Program-made: the position numbers and the translations under genes
Source: CAZPKH01 sp964587165
GTDB taxonomy: Bacteria; Bacteroidota; Bacteroidia; Bacteroidales; Muribaculaceae
Assembly (NCBI GenBank): GCA_964587165.1
Contig: CAZPKH010000002.1
Location: 20,130 to 84,129 of the forward strand
Length of the DNA: 64,000 bases
Direction: 5' to 3'
Notes under the pieces: model-generated
Database searches by the model: none
Told to the model about the DNA's origin: nothing
What the model saw: the letters and a program-made list of their open reading frames with translations, nothing else
Shown here: piece by piece, positions 8,458-15,387 of the stretch
Layout of the letters: each line of letters begins with the position of its first letter
Numbering within the stretch: the stretch's first letter is position 1

Positions 8458-8489
8458 CAAATGTATTAAAATTTTGTATTATTTCCAAA
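8458..8489 (-). promoter_or_regulatory. Bacteroidota-type promoter for the ferredoxin-oxidoreductase operon
   Basis: On the minus strand TTTG (8486-8489) is followed after exactly 20 nt by TACATTTG (8458-8465), matching the TTTG/TAnnTTTG consensus of the Bacteroidota primary sigma factor. Predicted transcription start is near 8452, upstream of the korD start codon at 8415. Confidence 0.8.
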
Positions 8490-8498
8490 CTTTAACAC

Positions 8499-9227
8499 TT
8501 ACTTAACATATCCTGTATTCTCACGTGAAACGACATCTCGAATCTCCGCAAGACAGCTTATTCGGACGGCTGCTGCCGGGGTAGGCTTGTCCGAATCTGC
8601 TGAAAGATAGGCGGCACGCCACCCTGCTGCGAGGGCTCCGGCTATGTCGGTAGCGGGATTGTCGCCTACCATGAGATTTTCGGCGGGGTCTGTCGAACCG
8701 GCCATCTGCATGGCTGCTTCAAATATCCCGCGTGCGGGTTTTGCCGCGCCGACTGCTTCGCTGACGACAACGTGGTCGATATATCCGTCCAGTCCGCACG
8801 CCGTGAGCTTAAGCTGCTGGATGCCGTCGAAGCCGTTTGATAGCGCCCCGATGGTGTAACCCATATTTTTGAGGGCTTTCAGGGTCGGGGCCGCCCCGCC
8901 GATTGTATGCGGCTCGCGGGCGAGCGTGTCGAGATACGCCTGATCCATTTCGGGTGCTTTCTGCCGGGCGATAATCTCGGGCATTCCGGCTTCGACGAGA
9001 GGACGGATAAACCGCCGAGTGCGCAGGGTACGTTCGTCGATCACCCCGGCCTCATAGTCGCGCCACACGTCGGCGTTGTGTTTATGGTAGCAGTCTACCC
9101 ACGCCTGAGCTGATCCAAAAAGGCTTTCCAGGCCGAACTGCCGGTATGTGACGTGAAGGGCTGTGAGCGAGTTGCGACGGAAGTCGACAAGTGTATCGTC
9201 TATGTCAAACCATATGTTGCGGATCAT
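8499..9227 (-). CDS. HAD-superfamily hydrolase, YjjG-like (noncanonical pyrimidine nucleotidase family)
   Basis: 242 residues from the chosen start at 9227, which gives a 4-nt ATGA overlap with the yhhQ stop; a start at 9248 would add seven residues. HAD motif I is FDIDDTLVDF near residues 6-15, motif II lies in GALSNGFDG, the motif III lysine is in EAVGAAKPARGIF, and motif IV is MVGDNPATDIAGA. The four-helix cap between motifs I and II and the overall pattern fit YjjG-type 5'-nucleotidases acting on pyrimidine nucleotides. The exact substrate is not evident. Its coupling to a queuosine-precursor transporter may be only positional. Confidence 0.85.
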   Translation of the reverse strand: MIRNIWFDIDDTLVDFRRNSLTALHVTYRQFGLESLFGSAQAWVDCYHKHNADVWRDYEAGVIDERTLRTRRFIRPLVEAGMPEIIARQKAPEMDQAYLDTLAREPHTIGGAAPTLKALKNMGYTIGALSNGFDGIQQLKLTACGLDGYIDHVVVSEAVGAAKPARGIFEAAMQMAGSTDPAENLMVGDNPATDIAGALAAGWRAAYLSADSDKPTPAAAVRISCLAEIRDVVSRENTGYVK

Positions 9228-9934
9228 AGCTCGCTCAACTTCCACCATTTATAGGAGATATTGCGGTCGGTCACATCGCCGCCCTCTATGGCGCGGAGCT
9301 TGCCGACGACGCGGAGTGTGACAGGGAGGATAAGAATCTCGTAGACGGTCTTTATACAGATCTGTGTGACGATGAGTGTACCGATCACTCCCAGCGGTAG
9401 AATGCCGAAGAAGGCAGCAGGGAAGAATATCAGCGAGTCGACACCTTCGCCGAAGATGGTGGAGAGGATGGCGCGCAGCGAGAACCCTTTGCCGTGGTCG
9501 GAGTGAGCCTTCATGCGGCTCATTACGTAGGCATTGACCATCGAACCGCACAGAAACGCGGCAAAGCTGGCGGCACAGATTCGCGGGGCGGCTCCGAAGA
9601 TTGTCGACATGGCATCCTGAGCCAGCCACGAAGTGTCGCCGGGGAGCCAAATAGCAAGCTGGAGTATCACGGTGACGAGCATATTCATCAGAAAACCGAG
9701 CCATATCACAAGGCGCGCTTTGGCGAAGCCGTAGACCTCAACGAGGCAGTCGGCTATGATGTAGCTCACCGGAAAGACTATCACGCCGGCAGTCGATGTC
9801 AGCGGCCCGATCCGTATGGTCTTGAGCTCGATGAGGTTTGACGCGATAAGAAACACGCAGAAAAGCACTGCAAGGATAAGGAACGTGGGGGAGAGGGTGG
9901 CGCGGGTGGCCGAAGCTGAAGAATTTGTTGTCAT
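9224..9934 (-). CDS. yhhQ: Queuosine precursor transporter (YhhQ/QPTR family)
   Basis: A 236-residue membrane protein with about six hydrophobic segments. Family landmarks are FLIASNLIELKTI near residues 29-41, VIVFPVSYIIADCLVEVYGF with the conserved acidic residues at about 53-72, and FGEGVDSLIFFPAAFFG in the second half. YhhQ family members take up preQ0/preQ1, precursors of the queuosine modification of tRNA(GUN). The assignment is supported by a preQ1-I-like aptamer (9938-9967) directly before the start codon. The gene is followed by a HAD hydrolase with a 4-nt overlap. Confidence 0.93.
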   Translation of the reverse strand: MTTNSSASATRATLSPTFLILAVLFCVFLIASNLIELKTIRIGPLTSTAGVIVFPVSYIIADCLVEVYGFAKARLVIWLGFLMNMLVTVILQLAIWLPGDTSWLAQDAMSTIFGAAPRICAASFAAFLCGSMVNAYVMSRMKAHSDHGKGFSLRAILSTIFGEGVDSLIFFPAAFFGILPLGVIGTLIVTQICIKTVYEILILPVTLRVVGKLRAIEGGDVTDRNISYKWWKLSEL

Positions 9935-9937
9935 AAT

Positions 9938-9967
9938 CTTGTTTTTTAAGAGGTAGCAAGCACTCTG
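9938..9967 (-). promoter_or_regulatory. Candidate preQ1-I riboswitch in the yhhQ leader
   Basis: Read on the minus strand from 9967 to 9938 the RNA has the H-type pseudoknot order of preQ1 class I aptamers. P1 5' strand is AGAG (9966-9963), then UG, P2 5' strand CUUG (9960-9957), CUAC (9956-9953), P1 3' strand CUCU (9952-9949), a U and six A (9948-9942), and P2 3' strand CAAG (9941-9938). P2 is a perfect 4-bp pair, the loop has the AGCUAC-like end of known class I aptamers, and the C at 9953 is at the expected preQ1-pairing position. The yhhQ AUG begins at 9934, so ligand-bound P2 would end 3 nt before the start codon, suggesting translational repression. P1 has only 4 bp. Confidence 0.8.
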
Positions 9968-9977
9968 TTGGTTAAAA

Positions 9978-10006
9978 TAGATATTTGATAATTTAGATAT
10001 TTGATA
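9978..10006. repeat. 13-bp direct repeat between the esterase gene and yhhQ
   Basis: TAGATATTTGATA occurs at 9978-9990 and again at 9994-10006 (period 16). It lies directly after the esterase stop codon (10008-10010) and upstream of the riboswitch. It is AT-rich and may simply be low-complexity leader DNA; no function is evident. Confidence 0.6.
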
Positions 10007-10007
10007 T

Positions 10008-10841
10008 TTAATGTTTCGGGAATTTTGATTTGAAGAAGTCGAGATGCTGCGGGAGCGACTCTTTCCAGTATTTCCAGCTGTGGGAGCCGGGGCGATGGGT
10101 GAATGTGTGGTCGATGCCGCGACGGGTGAGGGCGGCGTCGAGAGCTCTGTTCACCTTATAAAAGAAGTCGGACTCGCCGCAGTCGAAATAGATATTTAGC
10201 TGACCGGGCTGAAGAGTGTTTTCAGCGGCATACATCACGGTGTGTTTGCGCCAAAGCTCGGGATTGTCGGCATACGCTCCGAGAGCCTGCTTCGACTTCC
10301 AGCGGTCGGGAAACTTCGAGATGTCGACTCCGCCACTCATCGAGGCAGCGTTGCCCCAGATGTCGGGGTGGTTTATTGCGAGCCAAAGCGCGCCGTGGCC
10401 GCCCATGCTCAAGCCTGTTATGGCACGCGAGTCGGCCGAGGCGAGAGTGGGGTAAGTGGCGTCGATATACGGCACGAGGTCGTCGACGATATAGCTCTCC
10501 ATCTGCATCTTGGGATTGACGGTTGAATTCCAGTACCAACTGTCGCGTCCGTCCACGCACACCAGTATCATGCCGTAATCGTCGGCCAGGGCGGGGAGGT
10601 TGAAATTGCGGGCCCAGTCGGTATGGTTGCCGTCGTAGCCGTTGAGCAGGTATACTGTAGGGTAGCGGGACGTACTATCGGTGTAAGCATAGGTCGGCAC
10701 GACAACCGCGGCGTGAGCGGGCGTCTGAATATTAGAGGTGGGCACGGTGATGATGCTCACCCCGTCGAAAGCAGCCGAAGCGGGTGCCTGAGCCTGCGCC
10801 GAGACGGCGCAAAGCAGCATGGCAATCAGTAGTTTAAGCAT
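10008..10841 (-). CDS. Secreted alpha/beta-hydrolase, esterase D/acetyl-xylan esterase-like family
   Basis: A 277-residue protein with a signal peptide (MLKLLIAMLLCAVSAQAQA, cleavage near residue 19). The nucleophile elbow is ITGLSMGGHGALW (GLSMGG, about residue 145). The catalytic acid is probably in YFDCGESDFFY, and the His is in RPGSHSWKYW near the C-terminus. RYPTVYLLNGYDGNHTDW is the family's oxyanion-side strand. Such enzymes include S-formylglutathione hydrolase relatives, acetyl-xylan and feruloyl esterases; the signal peptide favours a periplasmic role on acylated substrates. It lies 17 nt downstream of ychF in the tat-ychF run. Confidence 0.87.
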   Translation of the reverse strand: MLKLLIAMLLCAVSAQAQAPASAAFDGVSIITVPTSNIQTPAHAAVVVPTYAYTDSTSRYPTVYLLNGYDGNHTDWARNFNLPALADDYGMILVCVDGRDSWYWNSTVNPKMQMESYIVDDLVPYIDATYPTLASADSRAITGLSMGGHGALWLAINHPDIWGNAASMSGGVDISKFPDRWKSKQALGAYADNPELWRKHTVMYAAENTLQPGQLNIYFDCGESDFFYKVNRALDAALTRRGIDHTFTHRPGSHSWKYWKESLPQHLDFFKSKFPKH

Positions 10842-10858
10842 ACTGTCGGGGAGAGAAG

Positions 10859-11959
10859 CTACACGTTAAATCGGAAATGCATTATGTCACCATCCTGCAC
10901 CACATACTCTTTGCCTTCGACGTTCATTTTGCCGGCCTCCTTGACGGCGGCTTCGGATCCGAGCGTCACATAGTCGTCGTACTTTATCACTTCGGCGCGG
11001 ATAAACCCTTTCTCGAAGTCGGTATGTATGATACCGGCGCATTTGGGAGCTTTGCTTCCGCGTACGAATGTCCATGCGCGGCACTCATCTTCGCCTGCGG
11101 TGAAGAATGTCTGAAGGTCGAGCAGGGCGTATGCCGAGCGGATAAGGCGGCTCACTCCCGACTCTTCAAGACCCATCTCCTGAAGGAATTCCTGTCGCTC
11201 CTCCCATGTCTCGAGCTCGGCGATATCGCTTTCGGTAGCGGCCGCCACCACGAGCAGCTGAGCGTTCTCGTCGCGGATGGCTTCGCGCACGGCATCTACG
11301 TAAGCGTTGCCTGTGGCGGCTGAGGCATCGTCGACATTGCATACATACATCACCGGCTTGTTGGTGAGCAGGAAAAGCTCGCGGGCATATTTCTGTTCGT
11401 CGGGAGTCTCAAGCACGACAGAGCGCGCGGGGCGACCCGCTTCAAGTGCATCCTTATATTTCTTGAGCACTTCATACTGCATCTTGGCGCTCTTGTCGCC
11501 CGTGGCGGCGGCTTTCTGAGTCTTGGCGATGCGCTGATCGACAGTTTCAAGGTCGCGTATCTGCAGCTCGTAGTCTATTATCTCCTTGTCGCGCACGGGG
11601 TCGACCGTACCGTCGACGTGCGTTATATTCTCGTCGTCGAAGCACCGCAGCACATGGATTATGGCATCGGTTTCGCGGATGTTTGCCAGAAATTTGTTGC
11701 CGAGCCCTTCGCCCTTGCTTGCGCCCTTCACCAGACCGGCTATATCGACAATCTCGACCGTAGCGGGCACTACGCTTTTAGGGTGGCACATCTCGACAAG
11801 TTTGTTGAGTCGCTCGTCCGGCACGGTTATGACCCCCACATTAGGCTCGATGGTGCAGAAAGGGAAGTTGGCGGACTGAGCTTTGGCATTGCTCAGACAA
11901 TTGAACAGCGTCGACTTGCCCACATTCGGCAGGCCTACGATTCCACATTGTAATGACAT
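10859..11959 (-). CDS. ychF: Redox-regulated ATPase YchF (Obg-like)
   Basis: A 366-residue member of the TRAFAC/Obg family. The P-loop is GIVGLPNVGKSTLFN (about residues 6-20), the switch region contains NFPFCTIEPNVGV, and VEIVDIAGLVKGASKGEGLG is the G3 region. A coiled-coil insertion and a C-terminal TGS domain with AGIIHTDFEKGFIRAEV and VQDGDIMHFRFNV follow. YchF/OLA1 prefers ATP to GTP and associates with ribosomes and stress responses. Length and motifs are canonical. It follows tatC by 14 nt, which suggests cotranscription with tatAC. Confidence 0.97.
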   Translation of the reverse strand: MSLQCGIVGLPNVGKSTLFNCLSNAKAQSANFPFCTIEPNVGVITVPDERLNKLVEMCHPKSVVPATVEIVDIAGLVKGASKGEGLGNKFLANIRETDAIIHVLRCFDDENITHVDGTVDPVRDKEIIDYELQIRDLETVDQRIAKTQKAAATGDKSAKMQYEVLKKYKDALEAGRPARSVVLETPDEQKYARELFLLTNKPVMYVCNVDDASAATGNAYVDAVREAIRDENAQLLVVAAATESDIAELETWEERQEFLQEMGLEESGVSRLIRSAYALLDLQTFFTAGEDECRAWTFVRGSKAPKCAGIIHTDFEKGFIRAEVIKYDDYVTLGSEAAVKEAGKMNVEGKEYVVQDGDIMHFRFNV

Positions 11960-11973
11960 TGTATACTATTCTG

Positions 11974-12771
11974 TTATAATTGGTTTTCTGATTTCTTTTT
12001 ATTCGCCGGCACAAGGGTGGCCGAGAGCTCCCACAGCAGAAAGAGCGGCAGGAAAACGACGATGAGCGTCAGCGGGTCGCCCGTCGGAGTAATGACAGCC
12101 GCAAGTATCAGCAGCGCCACGATGGCATGACGGCGATATGCGGCAAAAATACCTTTATGGAGCAGACCGAGCTTACCGAGCATCCATGCAAGCACCGGGA
12201 GCTCAAAGAGCAATCCGAGCAGCAGAATGAGCGTCAGGAAGTTGTCCATATACGAATCGAGCGATATGGTGTTGGGCACGGCGGGAGATATGCGATAGTC
12301 CGCTAAAAATCTTAGAGTAAGCGGAAAAACAACGAAATACCCCACGGCTATTCCGACAAAGAACAGCACGCAACCTCCGGCAAAAGTGCGCACTACCGGG
12401 CGACGCTCCGAGGGGTAGAGTGCGGGCGCGACAAAGCTCCATAGCAGCCACAGCAGCAGCGGCGTCGCCGTGACAAGAGCAAGCCACACCGAGGTCGACA
12501 TATGGAGAAAGAACTGCGAGGCGAGCTGTATATTGATAAGCTGTATTGTCGTGGTGACAGCCTGAGCCGACGCAATAGTCTCGAGGAGGCGGTATGTAGG
12601 GAAGTCAGGGCGACACGGCCAGAGGATCACATTGTCGAAGAGCCAGGGCATCGCTGCGAAGTAGCCCGCAGTAAGCAGTGCTACGACACCAAGCATACGG
12701 AATATTACCATGCGGAGCGCGTCCACATGGTCCCAGAAGCTCATCTCCGATGTCGGCTGCCGGCTGCTCAC
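11974..12771 (-). CDS. tatC: Twin-arginine translocase subunit TatC
   Basis: A 265-residue, six-helix membrane protein. MSFWDHVDALRMVIFRML near the N-terminus is the conserved cytoplasmic segment that recognises the twin-arginine signal. The family glutamate lies in the second periplasmic half, and the FELPVLAWMLGKLGLL block around residues 193-208 is typical. It forms the receptor and pore of the Tat system, exporting folded proteins. It overlaps tatA by 4 nt. No tatB is adjacent, as expected for a minimal TatAC system in Bacteroidota. Confidence 0.96.
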   Translation of the reverse strand: MSSRQPTSEMSFWDHVDALRMVIFRMLGVVALLTAGYFAAMPWLFDNVILWPCRPDFPTYRLLETIASAQAVTTTIQLINIQLASQFFLHMSTSVWLALVTATPLLLWLLWSFVAPALYPSERRPVVRTFAGGCVLFFVGIAVGYFVVFPLTLRFLADYRISPAVPNTISLDSYMDNFLTLILLLGLLFELPVLAWMLGKLGLLHKGIFAAYRRHAIVALLILAAVITPTGDPLTLIVVFLPLFLLWELSATLVPANKKKSENQL

Positions 12772-12971
12772 TTCTTATCGGAGGAGTCGTCCTTGAGTTG
12801 TTCGGTCACATCGTTCATCCCCTCCTTGAAGCTGCGCACACCTTTGCCGAGTCCGCGCATCAGCTCGGGTATCTTGCGGCCGCCGAAAAGCAGCAGTACC
12901 ACAAGTACGATAAGTATTATTTCGCCCGTACCAAGATTGAAAATGGCCGGAATAAGTGCTAATGAAGTCAT
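12768..12971 (-). CDS. tatA: Twin-arginine translocase subunit TatA/TatE
   Basis: 67 residues from the chosen start at 12971; an upstream in-frame ATG at 12998 would lie close to or upstream of the predicted transcription start. A single N-terminal membrane helix (IILIVLVVLLLFGG) leads into the hinge FGGRKIPELMRGLGKG and an amphipathic helix ending in a charged tail, the standard TatA layout. It oligomerises at TatC to form the protein-conducting path. It is the first gene of the tatA-tatC-ychF-esterase run. Confidence 0.94.
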   Translation of the reverse strand: MTSLALIPAIFNLGTGEIILIVLVVLLLFGGRKIPELMRGLGKGVRSFKEGMNDVTEQLKDDSSDKK

Positions 12972-12995
12972 ATAATAATATGTGTGTGAGAGGTG

Positions 12996-13026
12996 CAAAG
13001 TTACGCATAATTTCCCACATTTAAAA
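12996..13026 (-). promoter_or_regulatory. Probable promoter for tatA
   Basis: On the minus strand a perfect TAACTTTG (12996-13003) lies about 25 nt upstream of the tatA ATG. At the expected distance the -33 position reads TTTT rather than TTTG (13023-13026), so this promoter matches only partly. It is divergent from the dapF promoter about 100 bp away. Confidence 0.55.
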
Positions 13027-13103
13027 TTTGAGATTGTAAATATTTGACAAACAATTTATTATATTAACATACTTTTGTCGTCTGAAAAAATATGCAGTGA
13101 TGC

Positions 13104-13134
13104 TTTGCGGGTTGCGAAAATATGGTTAAATTTG
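13104..13134 (+). promoter_or_regulatory. Bacteroidota-type promoter for dapF
   Basis: TTTG at 13104-13107, a 19-nt spacer and TAAATTTG at 13127-13134. The predicted transcription start near 13140 falls downstream of an in-frame ATG at 13122, supporting 13155 as the dapF start. Confidence 0.78.
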
Positions 13135-13154
13135 CAGTCGTGAACAGTAAAGCT

Positions 13155-14021
13155 ATGAGCATCGAAACAACTATAATCGAGTTCACCAAAATGCATGGCA
13201 TCGGCAACGATTACATCTACATCGATTGCCTGGCCGGCTATCCCGACGACCTTCCACAGCTTGCTATCGAAATGAGCGACCGCCACACCGGTGTGGGCGG
13301 CGACGGCATTATCACCATCGGCCCTTCGGAGTGTGCCGATGTGATGATGCGTATATTCAATATCGACGGCTCGGAAGGGAAGATGTGCGGCAACGGTATC
13401 CGCTGCGTGGGCAAATATGTGTACGAGCGCGGTATCTGCCGCCGCCCGATCATCACGGTCGAGACCCTGTCGGGCATCATGACTCTCGATATGGATATCA
13501 ACCCCGAGACCGACACCGTCGAGATGGTGACGGTCGACATGGGCGCCCCTGCGGTGGCCGCCACAGCAAGCGGTGTCGAGGCTTTAGGTGAGGCACTCAC
13601 ACTTGCCACTGCCCTCGATGGCGACCTCAAAGCCGTGCCGGTGTCGATGGGTAATCCGCACGCCGTGATATTCCTTGAGTCGATCGACGACATCCACTTC
13701 GATCAGACCGGTCCCGAGCTGGAGCGCCATAGCGAGTGGCCTGACCGAGCCAACATCGAGTTTGCCGTGGTGCGCTCGCGCTCAGACATAGATATGCGCG
13801 TGTGGGAGCGTGGCTCCGGCGAGACGATGGCTTGCGGCACCGGAGCATGTGCCACGGCCGTGGCAGCTATCGCGTTGGGGTTAGTCGACAACTGTGTGAC
13901 GGTGCACCTGCGCGGCGGCGATCTTGAGATACGCTGGAGCGGGTCGCCCGCGGATGCGGTGATGATGCGCGGCTCGGCCACCGAAGTTTTCACAGGCCGC
14001 TACCCCCGCAAAAATTCTTAA
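13155..14021 (+). CDS. dapF: Diaminopimelate epimerase
   Basis: 288 residues from the start at 13155. Converts LL- to meso-diaminopimelate for lysine and peptidoglycan. The N-terminus FTKMHGIGNDYIYID is canonical. The two catalytic cysteines are visible: C78 in EGKMCGNGIRC and C227 in ETMACGTGACATA. The two domains are the expected pseudo-symmetric halves. The upstream ATG at 13122 is unlikely because the promoter overlaps it. DapL, which makes the LL-DAP substrate in one step, follows 39 nt downstream, so the pair encodes the last two steps to meso-DAP. Confidence 0.97.
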   Translation: MSIETTIIEFTKMHGIGNDYIYIDCLAGYPDDLPQLAIEMSDRHTGVGGDGIITIGPSECADVMMRIFNIDGSEGKMCGNGIRCVGKYVYERGICRRPIITVETLSGIMTLDMDINPETDTVEMVTVDMGAPAVAATASGVEALGEALTLATALDGDLKAVPVSMGNPHAVIFLESIDDIHFDQTGPELERHSEWPDRANIEFAVVRSRSDIDMRVWERGSGETMACGTGACATAVAAIALGLVDNCVTVHLRGGDLEIRWSGSPADAVMMRGSATEVFTGRYPRKNS

Positions 14022-14060
14022 AACGTTTTTTGACACAACAACGATATAACGGACAGCAAG

Positions 14061-15287
14061 ATGATACGAATCAACGATAATTTCTGCAAACTGCCCGATG
14101 CATACCTGTTTTCTGAAGTGGCACGCCGCCTCAAAGCTTATTCCGATGCACACCCCGATGTTGAGGTGATACGCATGGGTATCGGCGATGTGACCCTTCC
14201 GATATGTCCGGCTGCCGTTCAGGCCATGGAGAAAGCCGTGGCCGAGCAGGGCGACGCAGCCACCTTCCACGGCTACGGCCCCGAGCAAGGCTACGCATTC
14301 CTGCGCGAAGCTATCTGTCGCACCGACTACACTGACCGCGGCATAGCGATAGAGCCCGACGAGATATTCGTGAGCGACGGCGCCAAGAGCGATACCGGCA
14401 ATATCGGCGACATATTGCCCCCCGACGCCCGTGTGGCCGTGACCGACCCTGTGTATCCGGTGTATGTCGACACAAATGTGATGGCCGGACGTGCCGGCGA
14501 GCTCGGAGCCGACGGCCGCTGGAGCAATATCGTCTACCTGCCTTGCACTGCCGACAACGATTTCGTGCCTGCGCTCCCCGCAGAGCCTGTCGATGCCGTG
14601 TATCTCTGCTATCCGAACAACCCCACCGGCACCACCCTGAACCGTGAGCAGCTGAAAGTGTGGGTCGACTGGGCGCGCTCAAATGGAGTGCTGATACTCT
14701 TCGACTCGGCCTACGAAGCTTATATCCGCAACGAGAAGGATGTGCCCCGATCGATTTACGAGATCGAAGGTGCCCGCGAAGTTGCCATAGAGTTCCGGTC
14801 GTTCTCGAAGACAGCCGGATTCACCGGCATGCGATGTGGCTACACTGTTGTGCCGAAAGCTCTAAAAGGGTCGACATCCGATGGCCGCGAGGTGAGTCTG
14901 CGCGATCTGTGGAACAGACGCCAGTGCACCAAATTCAACGGCGCTTCCTACCCCGTGCAGCGTGCCGCCGAAGCGCTCTATACCCCCGAAGGGCGCAAGC
15001 AGGTAAAAGCAGCCGTCGACTACTACATGAACAACGCCAGCACCCTGCGCCTTGGGCTCAAAGAAGCCGGCTTTGAGGTGTTTGGCGGCGAGAATTCTCC
15101 CTATATCTGGATCAAGACCCCCGGCGGCATGACCTCCTGGGAGTTCTTCGACCTGCTCCTCGAAAAGTACCATATCGCCGGTACCCCCGGCTCCGGATTC
15201 GGCCCCTCGGGCGAAGGGTACTTCCGCCTGACCGCCTTCAACACGGCCGAACTTACGGCCGCCGCGGTCGAGCGACTCAAAACATAA
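14061..15287 (+). CDS. dapL: LL-diaminopimelate aminotransferase
   Basis: A 408-residue class I/II PLP aminotransferase. It uses glutamate to turn tetrahydrodipicolinate directly into LL-DAP, bypassing the succinylase and acetylase branches. The N-terminus RINDNFCKLPDAYLFSEVAR is diagnostic of DapL. PNNPTGT is at about residues 185-191 and the PLP lysine is K250 in SFSKTAGFTGMRCG. The C-terminal Arg-containing block GFGPSGEGYFRLT binds the substrate carboxylate. Adjacent dapF uses its product. Confidence 0.97.
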   Translation: MIRINDNFCKLPDAYLFSEVARRLKAYSDAHPDVEVIRMGIGDVTLPICPAAVQAMEKAVAEQGDAATFHGYGPEQGYAFLREAICRTDYTDRGIAIEPDEIFVSDGAKSDTGNIGDILPPDARVAVTDPVYPVYVDTNVMAGRAGELGADGRWSNIVYLPCTADNDFVPALPAEPVDAVYLCYPNNPTGTTLNREQLKVWVDWARSNGVLILFDSAYEAYIRNEKDVPRSIYEIEGAREVAIEFRSFSKTAGFTGMRCGYTVVPKALKGSTSDGREVSLRDLWNRRQCTKFNGASYPVQRAAEALYTPEGRKQVKAAVDYYMNNASTLRLGLKEAGFEVFGGENSPYIWIKTPGGMTSWEFFDLLLEKYHIAGTPGSGFGPSGEGYFRLTAFNTAELTAAAVERLKT

Positions 15288-15297
15288 CACAGACTCT

Positions 15298-15334
15298 GAT
15301 GTCGGGGTTGCAGCGCTGCTGCGGTCCCGACATC
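15298..15334 (+). terminator. Two-tier hairpin between dapL and glnN
   Basis: Arms GATGTCGGG (15298-15306) and CCCGACATC (15326-15334) are perfectly complementary. Inside them GCAGC (15310-15314) and GCTGC (15318-15322) form a second stem. The hairpin begins 11 nt after the dapL stop. No U tract follows, so it is either a Rho-independent terminator lacking a strong tail, a 3'-end stabiliser, or part of the glnN leader. Confidence 0.55.
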
Positions 15335-15387
15335 TGCTTAAAGGCCAATATAATATATAGAATACACTAATTATAATTTTCCAATAG

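Noticed and set aside
15335..15387. A TAnnTTTG-type promoter directly in front of glnN
   Set aside because: The best match (TAATTTTC) differs from consensus and has no TTTG at 19-20 nt, so I did not call it; glnN may be read from the dapF promoter or use another sigma factor.
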